Positions 1 to 7,195 of a stretch of DNA of 32,662 nucleotides are shown one piece after another (position 1 is the first letter of the stretch; every line of letters begins with the position of its first letter). The notes below the pieces were generated by a model. That model was not told the origin of the DNA and searched no databases. It saw only the letters and a list, made by a program, of their open reading frames with translations. The translations under genes were made by a program, and so were the position numbers. Source of the DNA: an uncultured Oscillospiraceae bacterium (GTDB taxonomy: Bacteria > Bacillota > Clostridia > Oscillospirales > Oscillospiraceae); the NCBI GenBank assembly GCA_944386975.1, contig CALXDC010000033.1, positions 1 through 32,662 of the forward strand. The letters run 5' to 3'.

Positions 1-36
1 GCAAAGCCCGGAACTCTTGCAAACTCTGGTTTTCTG

Positions 37-55
37 TGATACTATTTTGATACTA
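37..55. repeat. Tandem 8-bp direct repeat, 11-bp period
   Basis: TGATACTA occurs at 37-44 and again at 48-55, one helical turn apart. It lies in the gene-free end of the recombinase element. It could be a protein-binding pair near an attachment site, but nothing else supports that. Confidence 0.4.
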
Positions 56-178
56 AGAAAACGAGGTGTCCCAAATAGCAGGTGAAATATTAACATATTT
101 GCGAAAGTTTTTCCTGTAAAACCACCTCAAATACGCCCCCATATATTTGAATTTGCCGAGTGGGAGTAACTGCACGAA

Positions 179-213
179 CCCCGAGAAGCCTTGCGCCGCA
201 AGGCTTCTCGGGG
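179..213 (+). terminator. Strong intrinsic terminator
   Basis: Two 17-base arms (179-195 and 197-213) are perfectly complementary and are followed by TTTTCCTCTT. It would end transcription coming from left of the window. It also marks the gene-free border of the recombinase element. Confidence 0.75.
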
Positions 214-227
214 TTTTCCTCTTGGCG

Positions 228-248
228 TTTGACCGCATTTTGACCGCA
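228..248. repeat. Tandem 10-bp direct repeat, 11-bp period
   Basis: TTTGACCGCA occurs at 228-237 and 239-248. It sits directly before the first unit of the 34-bp-period array and has the same 11-bp period as the TGATACTA pair at 37-55. A role as a recombinase-binding site is possible but inferred. Confidence 0.4.
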
Positions 249-250
249 AA

Positions 251-427
251 AATCCTGAGATTTGGGTTCGAGTGGGAGGAAATAAATCCTGTCATTTAGG
301 GTAAAAAGTATGCGAACCAATCCTGTTATTTAGGGACGACAGGAAGCGAACAAATCCCGTGATTTAGGGGCAAGGCGCATCACAGGATTGATTGGCTTTT
401 AGGGGTAATGAATCCTGTGATTTGGGG
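251..427. repeat. Iterated 17-bp repeats on a 34-bp period
   Basis: Units of consensus AATCCTGTGATTTAGGG begin at 251, 285, 319 and 353, exactly 34 bp apart. Another direct unit lies at 411-427 and an inverted half-unit (ATCACAGGATT) at 379-389. The units at 319 and 353 also share a GCGAAC-like sequence just before the repeat. Regular spacing, degenerate units and position beyond the 3' end of a tandem recombinase operon suggest arm-type binding sites at an element end, or iterons. Function is inferred. Confidence 0.75.
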
Positions 428-489
428 ATGGATAGGAATTTCAACGCCAAGCAGTAACCTGCAAGCGATATCCGATGAGCGAATTATAA

Positions 490-525
490 AAGGCAGCCGC
501 GGTTTCCATGAACCGCGACTGCCTT
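490..525 (-). terminator. Terminator of the recombinase operon
   Basis: The 15-base arms at 490-504 and 511-525 pair with one mismatch around a 6-base loop. On the minus strand the hairpin is followed by TTTATAATTC. It lies about 30 bases past the stop codon of the 544-aa recombinase gene. Confidence 0.7.
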
Positions 526-554
526 ACTATTTTCTTGATTTTGTCTTTACTGCC

Positions 555-2189
555 TTACTTTACTGCTTTTATCTTTGCGATGCCGTTTATCATCCCAGGA
601 GAAGTAACATCCAGGGACTGCCCGGGTTCCAGGCGCACGGAGACGGTTGCCTGGGTAAAACGCCAGAGTTCTTTTGCACGTACAGTCATGATCTCTTTCC
701 CATCTTCTAAACGCCCCGTTGATACCACAGCTTCATCGGGCAGGACAGGCTCCAGTGTCTTATCCCGATCCAGGAGATTCAGCAGATGTTCCTGGGCTTC
801 CGGGCTGGTCATGCTGCAGTAATGGTCGTAAGTGACATTGCCTGCCAAAGAGTGTCCCAGGAGGAATTCACTGATTCCGCTGCCGTCTTTGATGCCATTA
901 TTTCTCAGGCGGTGATGATAATGACTCTGGAGCAGTCGGCTTCCTGCTCCACTGGCGGAAGATGGGGCGGGCTTCAAAGCATCAGGCCCGACGCCGCAGC
1001 GGAGCAGCGCCTCCTTGCAATAGGCGGCAAGCTCTTTGCTGGTCATGCGCTTTCCAGAACTGCTCTCCAAAATCCGGCGTCCCTTCAGGTCAATTCCCCG
1101 GCTCTTGAGTTCTTCGGCGCGACGGAAGAGTTCCCGGGCGCTGAAGGAGCATACGGGTTTTGTATAATCGCGTGTTGCTCCGGCAGAAAACTCTTTAATG
1201 ATGACAATCTGTGCCGTTGTTTCTTCCCGTCCCATCTGATTAAAACGCACATCGTCCCAGGAGAGCTTACATACATCGCTGCCGGTAAATCCCTCCTTCT
1301 CCAGTAGAACTCCCGTTGCGCCAATATCATCAACATCGGCCTCTGCAATCATTTGATTCAGACGGCGCTCCTCTTTTTCAGAAAGCGACTCCTTCTGCTG
1401 CGCCTTTTTCTGCTGGACCTCGATATTCCTTTTCTTCCGGGATGGATTTCCCGCCAGGAAAGTGGTAAAGGGATTTTCGCCGGAGTAGATGCCACGATCC
1501 CGGCAATATTCCCAAAACTGTTCAGCAAACCGAAAAATTGTTCCCCGTCTTTTATCGGACAATTTTTTATAGGCAGTGGAAAGAGCTTTCTTGGAAACAG
1601 CATCCATTGTGTATTTGTCCAGAAGGCCAGCCAGCTTTTCCAGTTCGCGCTTGCTGCGGCGCAAGGTTTCATCCGAGGTATGCGCCCTGGCTTTCCGTTC
1701 CTTCAAAAAGGAATCTGCGTGAATTTGAACGGCCCGGGCAATGGGCATTTTTCCGGCATAAAGGTCTCCGTTCTCATCTGCCAGTGTGGTGGCATTCTTC
1801 ACAGCGAGCTCTTTCGCTTTCGCCATGACCTTTTCTTTAATCATTTTTTCATCCGTAGTATCGAGATAAAGGTCAGCCTTAACAGAAAAAGATTCTGCAG
1901 AAGGTTCGCGCTCATCGGCTTTCAAACGGTTCTGTATTTTGCGGCGGGAAGGCCCTTTCATCTGCAGGACTTTTCCATCACTCGGGGAGCGAAGACTGAT
2001 GCGTCCCCGGAGAATATAGAACTTGCCTATATTCGGTTTCCCCGTTCTCCGCTGCTCATTGAGCGTATATGTATATTTGTTTCCTTTATAAAAACACACT
2101 CCCTCTCCATGAAGCAATCCATCCTTGTTACGACAAGTAGTATAGGTAACGCAGTCATGCTGTGCTGAGGGCTTTGTTTTTCCACTCAT
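555..2189 (-). CDS. Tyrosine-recombinase-like protein, catalytically degenerate partner
   Basis: This 544-aa protein belongs to the phage-integrase fold. Its last part carries the recognisable block with GHS (H446) and DHY (Y457, or Y454) in the expected order. A basic, lysine-rich central stretch (about 250-270) precedes the catalytic domain. Box I reads GFTGSDVCKLSW, with threonine 302 where the family has arginine. The box II region (RLLQSHYHHRL) gives no clean HxxR. It therefore seems to lack one or both catalytic arginines. The start ATG at 2189 overlaps the stop of the upstream recombinase (ATGA), so the two are translationally coupled. Arrays with several recombinase genes, such as Tn554 and RIT elements, are the nearest known parallel. 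It may be an accessory or structural subunit. The family call is solid; loss of activity rests on a by-eye alignment. Confidence 0.75.
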   Translation of the reverse strand: MSGKTKPSAQHDCVTYTTCRNKDGLLHGEGVCFYKGNKYTYTLNEQRRTGKPNIGKFYILRGRISLRSPSDGKVLQMKGPSRRKIQNRLKADEREPSAESFSVKADLYLDTTDEKMIKEKVMAKAKELAVKNATTLADENGDLYAGKMPIARAVQIHADSFLKERKARAHTSDETLRRSKRELEKLAGLLDKYTMDAVSKKALSTAYKKLSDKRRGTIFRFAEQFWEYCRDRGIYSGENPFTTFLAGNPSRKKRNIEVQQKKAQQKESLSEKEERRLNQMIAEADVDDIGATGVLLEKEGFTGSDVCKLSWDDVRFNQMGREETTAQIVIIKEFSAGATRDYTKPVCSFSARELFRRAEELKSRGIDLKGRRILESSSGKRMTSKELAAYCKEALLRCGVGPDALKPAPSSASGAGSRLLQSHYHHRLRNNGIKDGSGISEFLLGHSLAGNVTYDHYCSMTSPEAQEHLLNLLDRDKTLEPVLPDEAVVSTGRLEDGKEIMTVRAKELWRFTQATVSVRLEPGQSLDVTSPGMINGIAKIKAVK

Positions 2190-3850
2190 TTTCGTTCCTC
2201 CTTTATATCATTCCATTTTGAAATGTCAATCTGCTCTGCCTGGTCAATCCACTTTTGATATTTGGTAGGGCTGGTGACAGGGCCAATCACCGGGCGGTTT
2301 TCCCGCAGTCTCGGTGAGTCCTTTGCGCCTGTTTGGGGCTTTGGTGGTGAAACCACTGTGCCGTCGGTGATAAAATCCATACGATTTCCACTTTCACTGG
2401 TGATGCCATGAAACGTTACCACAATAGGTTCTTTGCCCGCAGTGATGCGGTATGCGCTGTATCCTGTCAGATCGACTGTTTTGCCTGGGACCGGACAGAT
2501 GGCGTTGTAATAGGGATGCCGGCTGTATTCCGGCAGAAATGTATGGCGTTCCAGCTGTCTGGCAATATCCGACTGCACATCATAATTTGTATAGTCCTTG
2601 TTACTGGTTTCCGAATTTTTGTGTCCCATGAGATAGTCCACATCTGCGGATGCCATCCCGCAGAGATGTATCGCACGCCCTGCCCAATCGCGGCGCAGAG
2701 CATAGGCTGATACATCGGTGTCCGGCACGCCATCGCTGTCCAAATCCGGCTCTCTTCGTGTCAGGGCCGCTACCAGTCGAAAGTTCGCCTTCTGAAAACC
2801 GCACAGTTGGAGCAATTCTTTTACAAAGGCTGACAGACCGGATGGGTCAGCATAACGGCAAGGGTCATCCGGATAAGAAACCAGAGGCATCTCGGCAATT
2901 TCCTCACTTGTATAACCAAGACTGCTGAGATAGTCCATCCGCTGAAGAATCAGATGATGCATCAGCGAGCCGCAGATACAATAGCGATAAGCGGCATCTG
3001 TCTTCAGCCGTGGAATGCGGTTCCCATTTTTGATTTGATAAAGAATCGGAATCACCACATATCCATCCCGCAATGAGATATCTCCAATTTTAACGGCGCA
3101 CGCTTCTGCAGTGCGGGTTCCACCGGTCTCCATCAGTCCCGCGCCCATCGCAAGTCCGTAATGCGGCATTTTTGTCAGCAGATGTGCAAACTTCACCCGG
3201 ACATCTTCGGGAATATATTTCACCTGGTCGGCCATGGGGAGCGCTTCGATTCCTTCCGTATTGAACAGCCGAGGCGGAAGTGCCGGATTCAGTTCATACA
3301 GCTGCTTCAGGATCCAGTTGACCCGGAGCAGATATTGAGACACGCTTTTGTTCGCCGTAACAGGATTTCCGTTGCTGCGTTTGCTCTTTAGTGCCTTTTC
3401 CACCAGGGCATCCTTGATCTCCGCAAAATCCGCAGAATCGGCTTCCGTACCCAGAGCGTCCAGTAGGCGCAGAATCCGATTCTCAAAATAAGTACAGGTC
3501 CACTTCATGGTATCGTCATCCCAATCCGGGTTGCGGATTCCCAGCTCTCGAAATACTTTGTAGGTCGCAGTATATACGCCGTATGAATCGTCTAATTTCA
3601 CTTTTGCGGCGCTTGGTATTGATTTTCCCTTGCATTCCTTTTCGATAAGATTGGCAAGAATCCCTGCTTCGTAGTTTTCATCCGCGATGGTCGGGTCGAA
3701 AGAACGCTGGTGTTTGGCCCCCATCCGCACGCCGGAGATGGTACTCTTTGCATAACCTGTCAGAATCACTTTGCGGCTTGATTTGATTCTGCTGGTAATA
3801 TGTGCACATATATCAGGGACACCAATATTGATATTTTTAGGAAAGCCCAT
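2186..3850 (-). CDS. Tyrosine recombinase of an integrated element
   Basis: This 554-aa protein is a site-specific tyrosine recombinase that should cut and rejoin DNA ends of the element. Visible residues are R246 in GTRTAE (box I), R386 in YALRRDWA (tyrosine replaces the usual histidine of HxxR), H410 in MGHKN, and nucleophile candidate Y420 in KDY. It is longer than typical integrases of 350-400 aa because of a long N-terminal region (1-210) that is probably for DNA binding. The reading frame continues upstream, but ATG 3850 has AGGAGG eight bases before it and is the likely start. It is the first gene of a two-gene operon, overlapping the 544-aa recombinase by 4 bp. Its ribosome site lies inside a hairpin. 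Confidence 0.85.
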   Translation of the reverse strand: MGFPKNINIGVPDICAHITSRIKSSRKVILTGYAKSTISGVRMGAKHQRSFDPTIADENYEAGILANLIEKECKGKSIPSAAKVKLDDSYGVYTATYKVFRELGIRNPDWDDDTMKWTCTYFENRILRLLDALGTEADSADFAEIKDALVEKALKSKRSNGNPVTANKSVSQYLLRVNWILKQLYELNPALPPRLFNTEGIEALPMADQVKYIPEDVRVKFAHLLTKMPHYGLAMGAGLMETGGTRTAEACAVKIGDISLRDGYVVIPILYQIKNGNRIPRLKTDAAYRYCICGSLMHHLILQRMDYLSSLGYTSEEIAEMPLVSYPDDPCRYADPSGLSAFVKELLQLCGFQKANFRLVAALTRREPDLDSDGVPDTDVSAYALRRDWAGRAIHLCGMASADVDYLMGHKNSETSNKDYTNYDVQSDIARQLERHTFLPEYSRHPYYNAICPVPGKTVDLTGYSAYRITAGKEPIVVTFHGITSESGNRMDFITDGTVVSPPKPQTGAKDSPRLRENRPVIGPVTSPTKYQKWIDQAEQIDISKWNDIKEERK

Positions 3851-3858
3851 GGTTATTT

Positions 3859-3905
3859 CCTCCTGTAACTGGAAAGCTTTGTTGAAAAGCTTCCATTTAC
3901 AGGAG
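3859..3905 (-). promoter_or_regulatory. Hairpin sequestering the recombinase ribosome site
   Basis: Positions 3861-3879 and 3887-3904 are inverted copies with one mismatch and one bulged base, and 3860 pairs with 3905. The Shine-Dalgarno of the 554-aa recombinase (CCTCCT on the plus strand, 3859-3864) falls almost wholly inside the stem. In mRNA this would lower initiation unless the stem is opened. This may keep recombinase levels low, or the inverted repeat may itself be a recombinase-binding site. Confidence 0.6.
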
Positions 3906-4016
3906 TATGGAATAAATAGACATTGCCACAATATACATCCATGTTCTGCTGTCGAAAATGGAGGTTTTGAATCCCCAAATACCGAATATTCCTACTTTAG
4001 CCCAGAAAAAGCTAAA

Positions 4017-4050
4017 AGCGGAGCGACCATCAAATGATGGACGCTCCGCT
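4017..4050 (-). terminator. Terminator of the XRE repressor gene
   Basis: The arms AGCGGAGCG/CGCTCCGCT and inner CCATC/GATGG form a long hairpin. On the minus strand it is followed by TTTAGCTTTTTC. It lies about 20 bases past the stop of the 70-aa repressor gene and separates that module from the recombinase operon. Confidence 0.75.
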
Positions 4051-4070
4051 ACAATCATGTACGATTATTT

Positions 4071-4283
4071 TTAATTGTTTTCATCCGGAATGTACTCAAC
4101 GATATCCTCAATGCGGCAATGAAGCGCTTTGCAGATTTTCCCCAGCGCCTCCATGGTCACCGGTTCGTCTTTCCCCATATGCGCCAGTGCATTGGAGTTG
4201 ATGCCCGCAACAGTTTTTAAATCTGTTCGCTTCATCTTATTCTTAATCAACAAGACCCAAAGCCGTTCATAGGACCATGCCAT
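4071..4283 (-). CDS. Small XRE/Cro-type HTH repressor
   Basis: This 70-aa protein is almost entirely a Cro/C1-type helix-turn-helix of the short YozG-like kind. A first helix (YERLWVLLIKNKMK) precedes the HTH (RTDLKTVAGINSNALAHMGK), then MEALGKICKALHCRIEDIVEY, a typical end of this fold. A GTG nine bases upstream also fits the frame. ATG 4283 is preferred because AGAGGTGGGG lies at proper distance before it. The gene diverges from the xis-int operon and a perfect palindrome lies between the two promoters. The likely role is repression of the excision genes, with autoregulation. The target is inferred from position. Confidence 0.8.
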   Translation of the reverse strand: MAWSYERLWVLLIKNKMKRTDLKTVAGINSNALAHMGKDEPVTMEALGKICKALHCRIEDIVEYIPDENN

Positions 4284-4302
4284 TCGCCCCACCTCTGAAA
4301 CT

Positions 4303-4331
4303 ATTTTAACCCAGAAAGAAAAAAATGTGAA
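4303..4331 (-). promoter_or_regulatory. Promoter of the XRE repressor gene
   Basis: On the minus strand TTCACA (4331-4326) and TAAAAT (4308-4303) are separated by 17 bp. It drives the 70-aa HTH gene that starts at 4283. Confidence 0.6.
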
Positions 4332-4338
4332 TACGTAG

Positions 4339-4353
4339 ATCTAAATTTTAGAT
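4339..4353. promoter_or_regulatory. Palindromic operator candidate
   Basis: ATCTAAATTTTAGAT is a perfect 7+1+7 palindrome. It lies exactly between the -35 boxes of the divergent repressor and xis-int promoters. This is where a small Cro-like dimer would control both. Confidence 0.6.
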
Positions 4354-4359
4354 TTAATA

Positions 4360-4388
4360 TTGACATTATAAATCCGTCGTGCTATTAT
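4360..4388 (+). promoter_or_regulatory. Promoter of the xis-int operon
   Basis: TTGACA (4360-4365) and TATTAT (4383-4388) are separated by 17 bp, a near-consensus sigma-A promoter. It is followed by a leader of about 250 bases before the excisionase gene. Confidence 0.75.
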
Positions 4389-4394
4389 ACTGAT

Positions 4395-4649
4395 AGAAAA
4401 TAAAACAACGGCAGTGCACGGGAGGTGCGAACTCCCATGCACCTGCGCAGGTGATACGAGCACCTACACAACGGATCTACATCCGCACCGCAGGATTAGT
4501 ATACCTTATTTTGCCCCCATAGGCAAGACAAGAATTTGTGGTGACGGAACAGTGTCCCGAACGCTGTCATACCGACCGCTTCACACCGTGTAGGCTTATG
4601 CCCTGCACGGTGTTTTGTTTTCCAAATTATCAGGAAAGGACGAAAAAAC
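4395..4649 (+). promoter_or_regulatory. Structured leader with internal terminator
   Basis: The leader is rich in complementary GGTGC/GCACC blocks (about 4420-4475), including the perfect palindrome CACCTGCGCAGGTG. It ends with a terminator: arms 4584-4594 and 4602-4612 pair with one G-U, followed by TTTTGTTTTCC. The terminator lies between the promoter and the first gene, so readthrough must be controlled, presumably by alternative pairing with upstream blocks or by a protein. I do not recognise it as a named riboswitch. Confidence 0.55.
4584..4612 (+). terminator. Attenuator hairpin before xis
   Basis: The arms CACCGTGTAGG and CCTGCACGGTG enclose CTTATGC and are followed at once by TTTTGTTTT. 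It ends 37 bases before the excisionase start codon, so it acts within the xis-int transcript. Confidence 0.65.
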
Positions 4650-4835
4650 ATGGAAAACAAGCGGTTTTTGAATGTGAACGACGTGGCGGACTATCTGGGC
4701 ATCTCTGTTCCCACCGCCTACAAAATCATCCGTCGTCTGAATGACGAGCTCAGCAAGATGGGGTACCTGACCGTATCCGGCCGTGTCAGCAAGACTTATT
4801 TCGAGCAGAAGGTCTACGGCGGTGTCACCGCGTAA
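4650..4835 (+). CDS. xis: Excisionase-family HTH protein
   Basis: This 61-aa protein has the MerR-like/excisionase helix-turn-helix: FLNVNDVADYLGISVPTAYK followed by the IIRRLNDEL recognition-helix end and a short wing (GYLTVSGRVSKTYFEQKVYG). Such proteins bend DNA at element ends and turn integrase toward excision. The length is typical. AGGAAAGG lies about 10 bases before the ATG. It is 11 bases upstream of the integrase gene, the usual xis-int order, and its control is likely through the divergent HTH repressor and the leader attenuator. The family is clear; activity on this element is inferred. Confidence 0.85.
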   Translation: MENKRFLNVNDVADYLGISVPTAYKIIRRLNDELSKMGYLTVSGRVSKTYFEQKVYGGVTA

Positions 4836-4846
4836 GGAGGTGCGCT

Positions 4847-5944
4847 ATGCCGGTTTACAAGGACAAGAAGAACAACACCTGGTATGTGAAGGGCCGCTAC
4901 AAGGACTGGACCGGAAAGACGAAGGACCTGATGAAACGCGGCTTTGCGCTGAAACGGGAAGCTGTGGAGTGGGAGGAAAACTTCCGCCTGCGTCTGGCCT
5001 CCAGCCTGGACATGACCTTCTCCGAATTCTGCCAGATCTACGCAGAGGATCTGGGTAGCCGCCTGAAAGACAGCACCTGGGAGACCAAGGCCGCCATCAT
5101 CAGGACAAAACTGCTGCCCTTTTTCGGAGCCATGCGTATGCGTGAGATTACCTCTGTGGAGATCATCCGCTGGCAGAACGAGATGATGAAGCAGAAGCTG
5201 CCAAACGGAAAGCCCTATTCCCAGACCTATCTGAAAACCCTCCACAATCAACTCAGTGCCATCTTTAATCACGCAGTGCGCTTCTACAAGCTGTCGGAGA
5301 ATCCGGCCCGAGTGGCCGGTGCCATCGGCGAGAAGGAGGGCGGTGAGATGAGCATCTGGTCGGAAGAGGAGTATCGCCGCTTTGCTGAGGCGGTGATGGA
5401 CAAGCCGGTTTCCTATTACTGCTTTGAGATGCTCTACTGGTGCGGCATCCGGGAGGGCGAACTGCTGGCGCTGACCCGGAAGGATTTCAACTTCAAAAAA
5501 CAGGAGGTCAGTATCTCCAAGACCTACCACCGCATCAAAGGAGAAGACCGCATCACCTCCCCCAAAACCAAACAGAGCATACGTGTCGTCTCTATGCCCG
5601 CATTTCTCTGTGAGGAGATTCAGGATTATTTCTCCATGGTGTACGACCTGCGGCCCAACGACAGGGCCTTTCCCGTGACCAAGAGTTTTCTCAGCCGGGA
5701 GCTGGAGCGCGGGGCGGCGGAGAGCGGCGTCAAACGCATTCGTGTTCACGATTTACGCCACTCCCATGTGTCGCTGCTCATCCATCTGGGATACAGCGCG
5801 GTGGCCATCGCCAAACGGGTGGGGCACAAAAGCATTGACATCACCTACCGCTATGCCCATCTGTTCCCCTCCATTCAGACCCAGATGGCCAGCCAGCTGG
5901 ATCAGCTTCGAGAGGAGGCAGACCATGTCGCAGAAGAATCTTGA
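4847..5944 (+). CDS. int: Site-specific tyrosine integrase
   Basis: This 365-aa integrase catalyses integration and excision of the mobile element. It has the usual three parts: an N-terminal arm-binding region (WYVKGRYKDWTGKTK, residues about 12-26), a SAM-like core-binding domain (about 55-150), and a catalytic domain. Catalytic residues are complete: R202 in GIREGELLALT, K240 in the beta-hairpin, H301 and R304 in HDLRH, H327 in GHKS, and Y336 in YRYAHLF. TAAGGAGG overlapping the end of xis serves as ribosome site. The 3' end overlaps the next gene by 20 bp. Length and domain order are normal for Tn916/phage-type integrases of Firmicutes. The attachment site was not found. Confidence 0.95.
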   Translation: MPVYKDKKNNTWYVKGRYKDWTGKTKDLMKRGFALKREAVEWEENFRLRLASSLDMTFSEFCQIYAEDLGSRLKDSTWETKAAIIRTKLLPFFGAMRMREITSVEIIRWQNEMMKQKLPNGKPYSQTYLKTLHNQLSAIFNHAVRFYKLSENPARVAGAIGEKEGGEMSIWSEEEYRRFAEAVMDKPVSYYCFEMLYWCGIREGELLALTRKDFNFKKQEVSISKTYHRIKGEDRITSPKTKQSIRVVSMPAFLCEEIQDYFSMVYDLRPNDRAFPVTKSFLSRELERGAAESGVKRIRVHDLRHSHVSLLIHLGYSAVAIAKRVGHKSIDITYRYAHLFPSIQTQMASQLDQLREEADHVAEES

Positions 5945-6245
5945 CCGGAAGGGCCGCTGGAGATGCCACACCGTAGCCTTTCGTGTATCGCCGGAGGAAC
6001 GGGAAGCAATTCGCATCAGGGCCAGACTTTGCGGGTTGACGCTGCAGGAATATATCACCCGGAGGTGTCAGGAACAGGAAGTGGTCGTGGTGGGCAATCC
6101 CCGGGTGTACAAAGCGTTGAAAACCCAGATGCAGCAGATTCTGGCCGCCTTGGAAGGTGCAGCGGAAGGAGGTGGGGCCTCCGAAGAACTGCTGGAAACC
6201 ATCCAATTTGTGGCACGGATTTTAGACGGTATGAACGTCGGCTAA
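5925..6245 (+). CDS. MobC-like ribbon-helix-helix mobilisation protein
   Basis: This 106-aa protein has HTVAFRVSPEEREAIRIRAR then GLTLQEYITRR, the pattern of the small RHH proteins annotated as plasmid mobilisation/relaxosome (MobC-like) factors. A VVGNPRVYKALKTQM stretch follows, common in the clostridial members, then a helical tail with AEGGGASEE. The family helps a relaxase recognise oriT or acts as a regulator. The start ATG 5925 lies inside the integrase gene and is preceded by GAGGAGG. The overlap shows it is co-translated with int. No relaxase gene is present in the window, so it may act on an oriT in trans or be left over from a larger element. Confidence 0.7.
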   Translation: MSQKNLDRKGRWRCHTVAFRVSPEEREAIRIRARLCGLTLQEYITRRCQEQEVVVVGNPRVYKALKTQMQQILAALEGAAEGGGASEELLETIQFVARILDGMNVG

Positions 6246-6291
6246 TGCCACAAGTACATTCCAAAATTTAAAAATCAAGGAGGAAAGCATT

Positions 6292-7194
6292 ATGAATGAA
6301 ATGCAAGGAATCAATCTCATTACTGTCGCGCAGAACCTTGCGACGGCAAACACCCCGGAAGGATTGCAGGAGGCTATGAAGCAGCTTCATCTGAGCTGTC
6401 TGACACAGCCCGTAGCGGTTGTACGCGAAATCTCCAGGCATCTGGAGGAAATCTCCAAAGTCCAGTTGGTGGACCGCGTGCGTGACACTGTGAAGAACGG
6501 AAAGTACAGTAAGGATGCAGCTGTCGCTCTGGAGGACGTGGAAAATCTTACCGCTCCCGTTCTCGCCGCACCGATTCTCAGTGAGAAGGCCCGTCAACTC
6601 GCACTTCACGTGGAGTGCCTGATCTCGCTGCGGAGTTACTGCAGCCAGCGCGTACAGATGCTGGAGGCCATCCAGCATCTCCCCGGCGAAGAAGCGGAGG
6701 CACTCGCCGGGATGTTGACCGACCGTCTCACCGTTCTGCTCATCCTGGAGGTGCTGGTAGAGAAGGCAGCCGGCGACAAAGCGCTCAACCGGCAGATTGA
6801 CCTCTGGCAGATGCTCTATATTGCCCGGACGGAGGGACAGGTGGAGCTGGCGCCCTATTTCTTGGCACTGGACGAAGGGGACACCATACAGTGCCTGCTG
6901 CCCTGCTGCATCCCTTATGAAGCCTCCGCCAAAACGTATTACAGATGCGCCGGGATTCTCAAGGCTCTGGTGCATCAGAAGGAAATCCGGGAGTACGAGG
7001 CGTTGGTACATTCTCTTCACGGCAAGGTGGAACAGAAAGTGATATACCGCGTCAGCTGTGGTCGGGATGACGAGGATACGATGGCTCTGGAAGAACTCTA
7101 TGTGCTGCTGCGCGTCGCTTTGCATAACGCCGGTCCCGTTGTTTGGGAGTATCCCCGCTTTGAGAAAATCAAGAAGAATCTGGAGGAAAACTGA
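6292..7194 (+). CDS. Unknown element cargo protein A (300 aa)
   Basis: I do not recognise this protein. It is soluble, mostly helical and mildly acidic, with no signal peptide or membrane segment. Notable patches are a leucine/glutamine-rich N-terminal half resembling helical repeats (LQEAMKQLHL, AVVREISRHLEEI, MLEAIQHLPGEEAEALAG) and a cysteine cluster near residue 203 (CLLPCCIPY). AAGGAGG lies at about 6279, ten bases before the ATG. It starts 46 bases after the MobC-like gene and is separated by one base from the next unknown gene, so int, the MobC-like gene and the two unknown genes likely form one operon. Cargo or element-maintenance roles are both possible. Confidence 0.75.
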   Translation: MNEMQGINLITVAQNLATANTPEGLQEAMKQLHLSCLTQPVAVVREISRHLEEISKVQLVDRVRDTVKNGKYSKDAAVALEDVENLTAPVLAAPILSEKARQLALHVECLISLRSYCSQRVQMLEAIQHLPGEEAEALAGMLTDRLTVLLILEVLVEKAAGDKALNRQIDLWQMLYIARTEGQVELAPYFLALDEGDTIQCLLPCCIPYEASAKTYYRCAGILKALVHQKEIREYEALVHSLHGKVEQKVIYRVSCGRDDEDTMALEELYVLLRVALHNAGPVVWEYPRFEKIKKNLEEN

Positions 7195-7195
7195 T

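Noticed and set aside
261-275. tRNA T-loop-like GGTTCGAGTGG
   Set aside because: No acceptor stem, anticodon arm or CCA-adjacent structure can be drawn around it.
251-427. CRISPR array
   Set aside because: Repeats are only 17 bp, degenerate, with 17-bp spacers, one inverted half-unit and no cas genes. Protein-binding iterons fit better.
4814-5749. 311-codon minus-strand frame across the integrase
   Set aside because: It is antisense to an integrase with all catalytic residues, and has no ribosome site.
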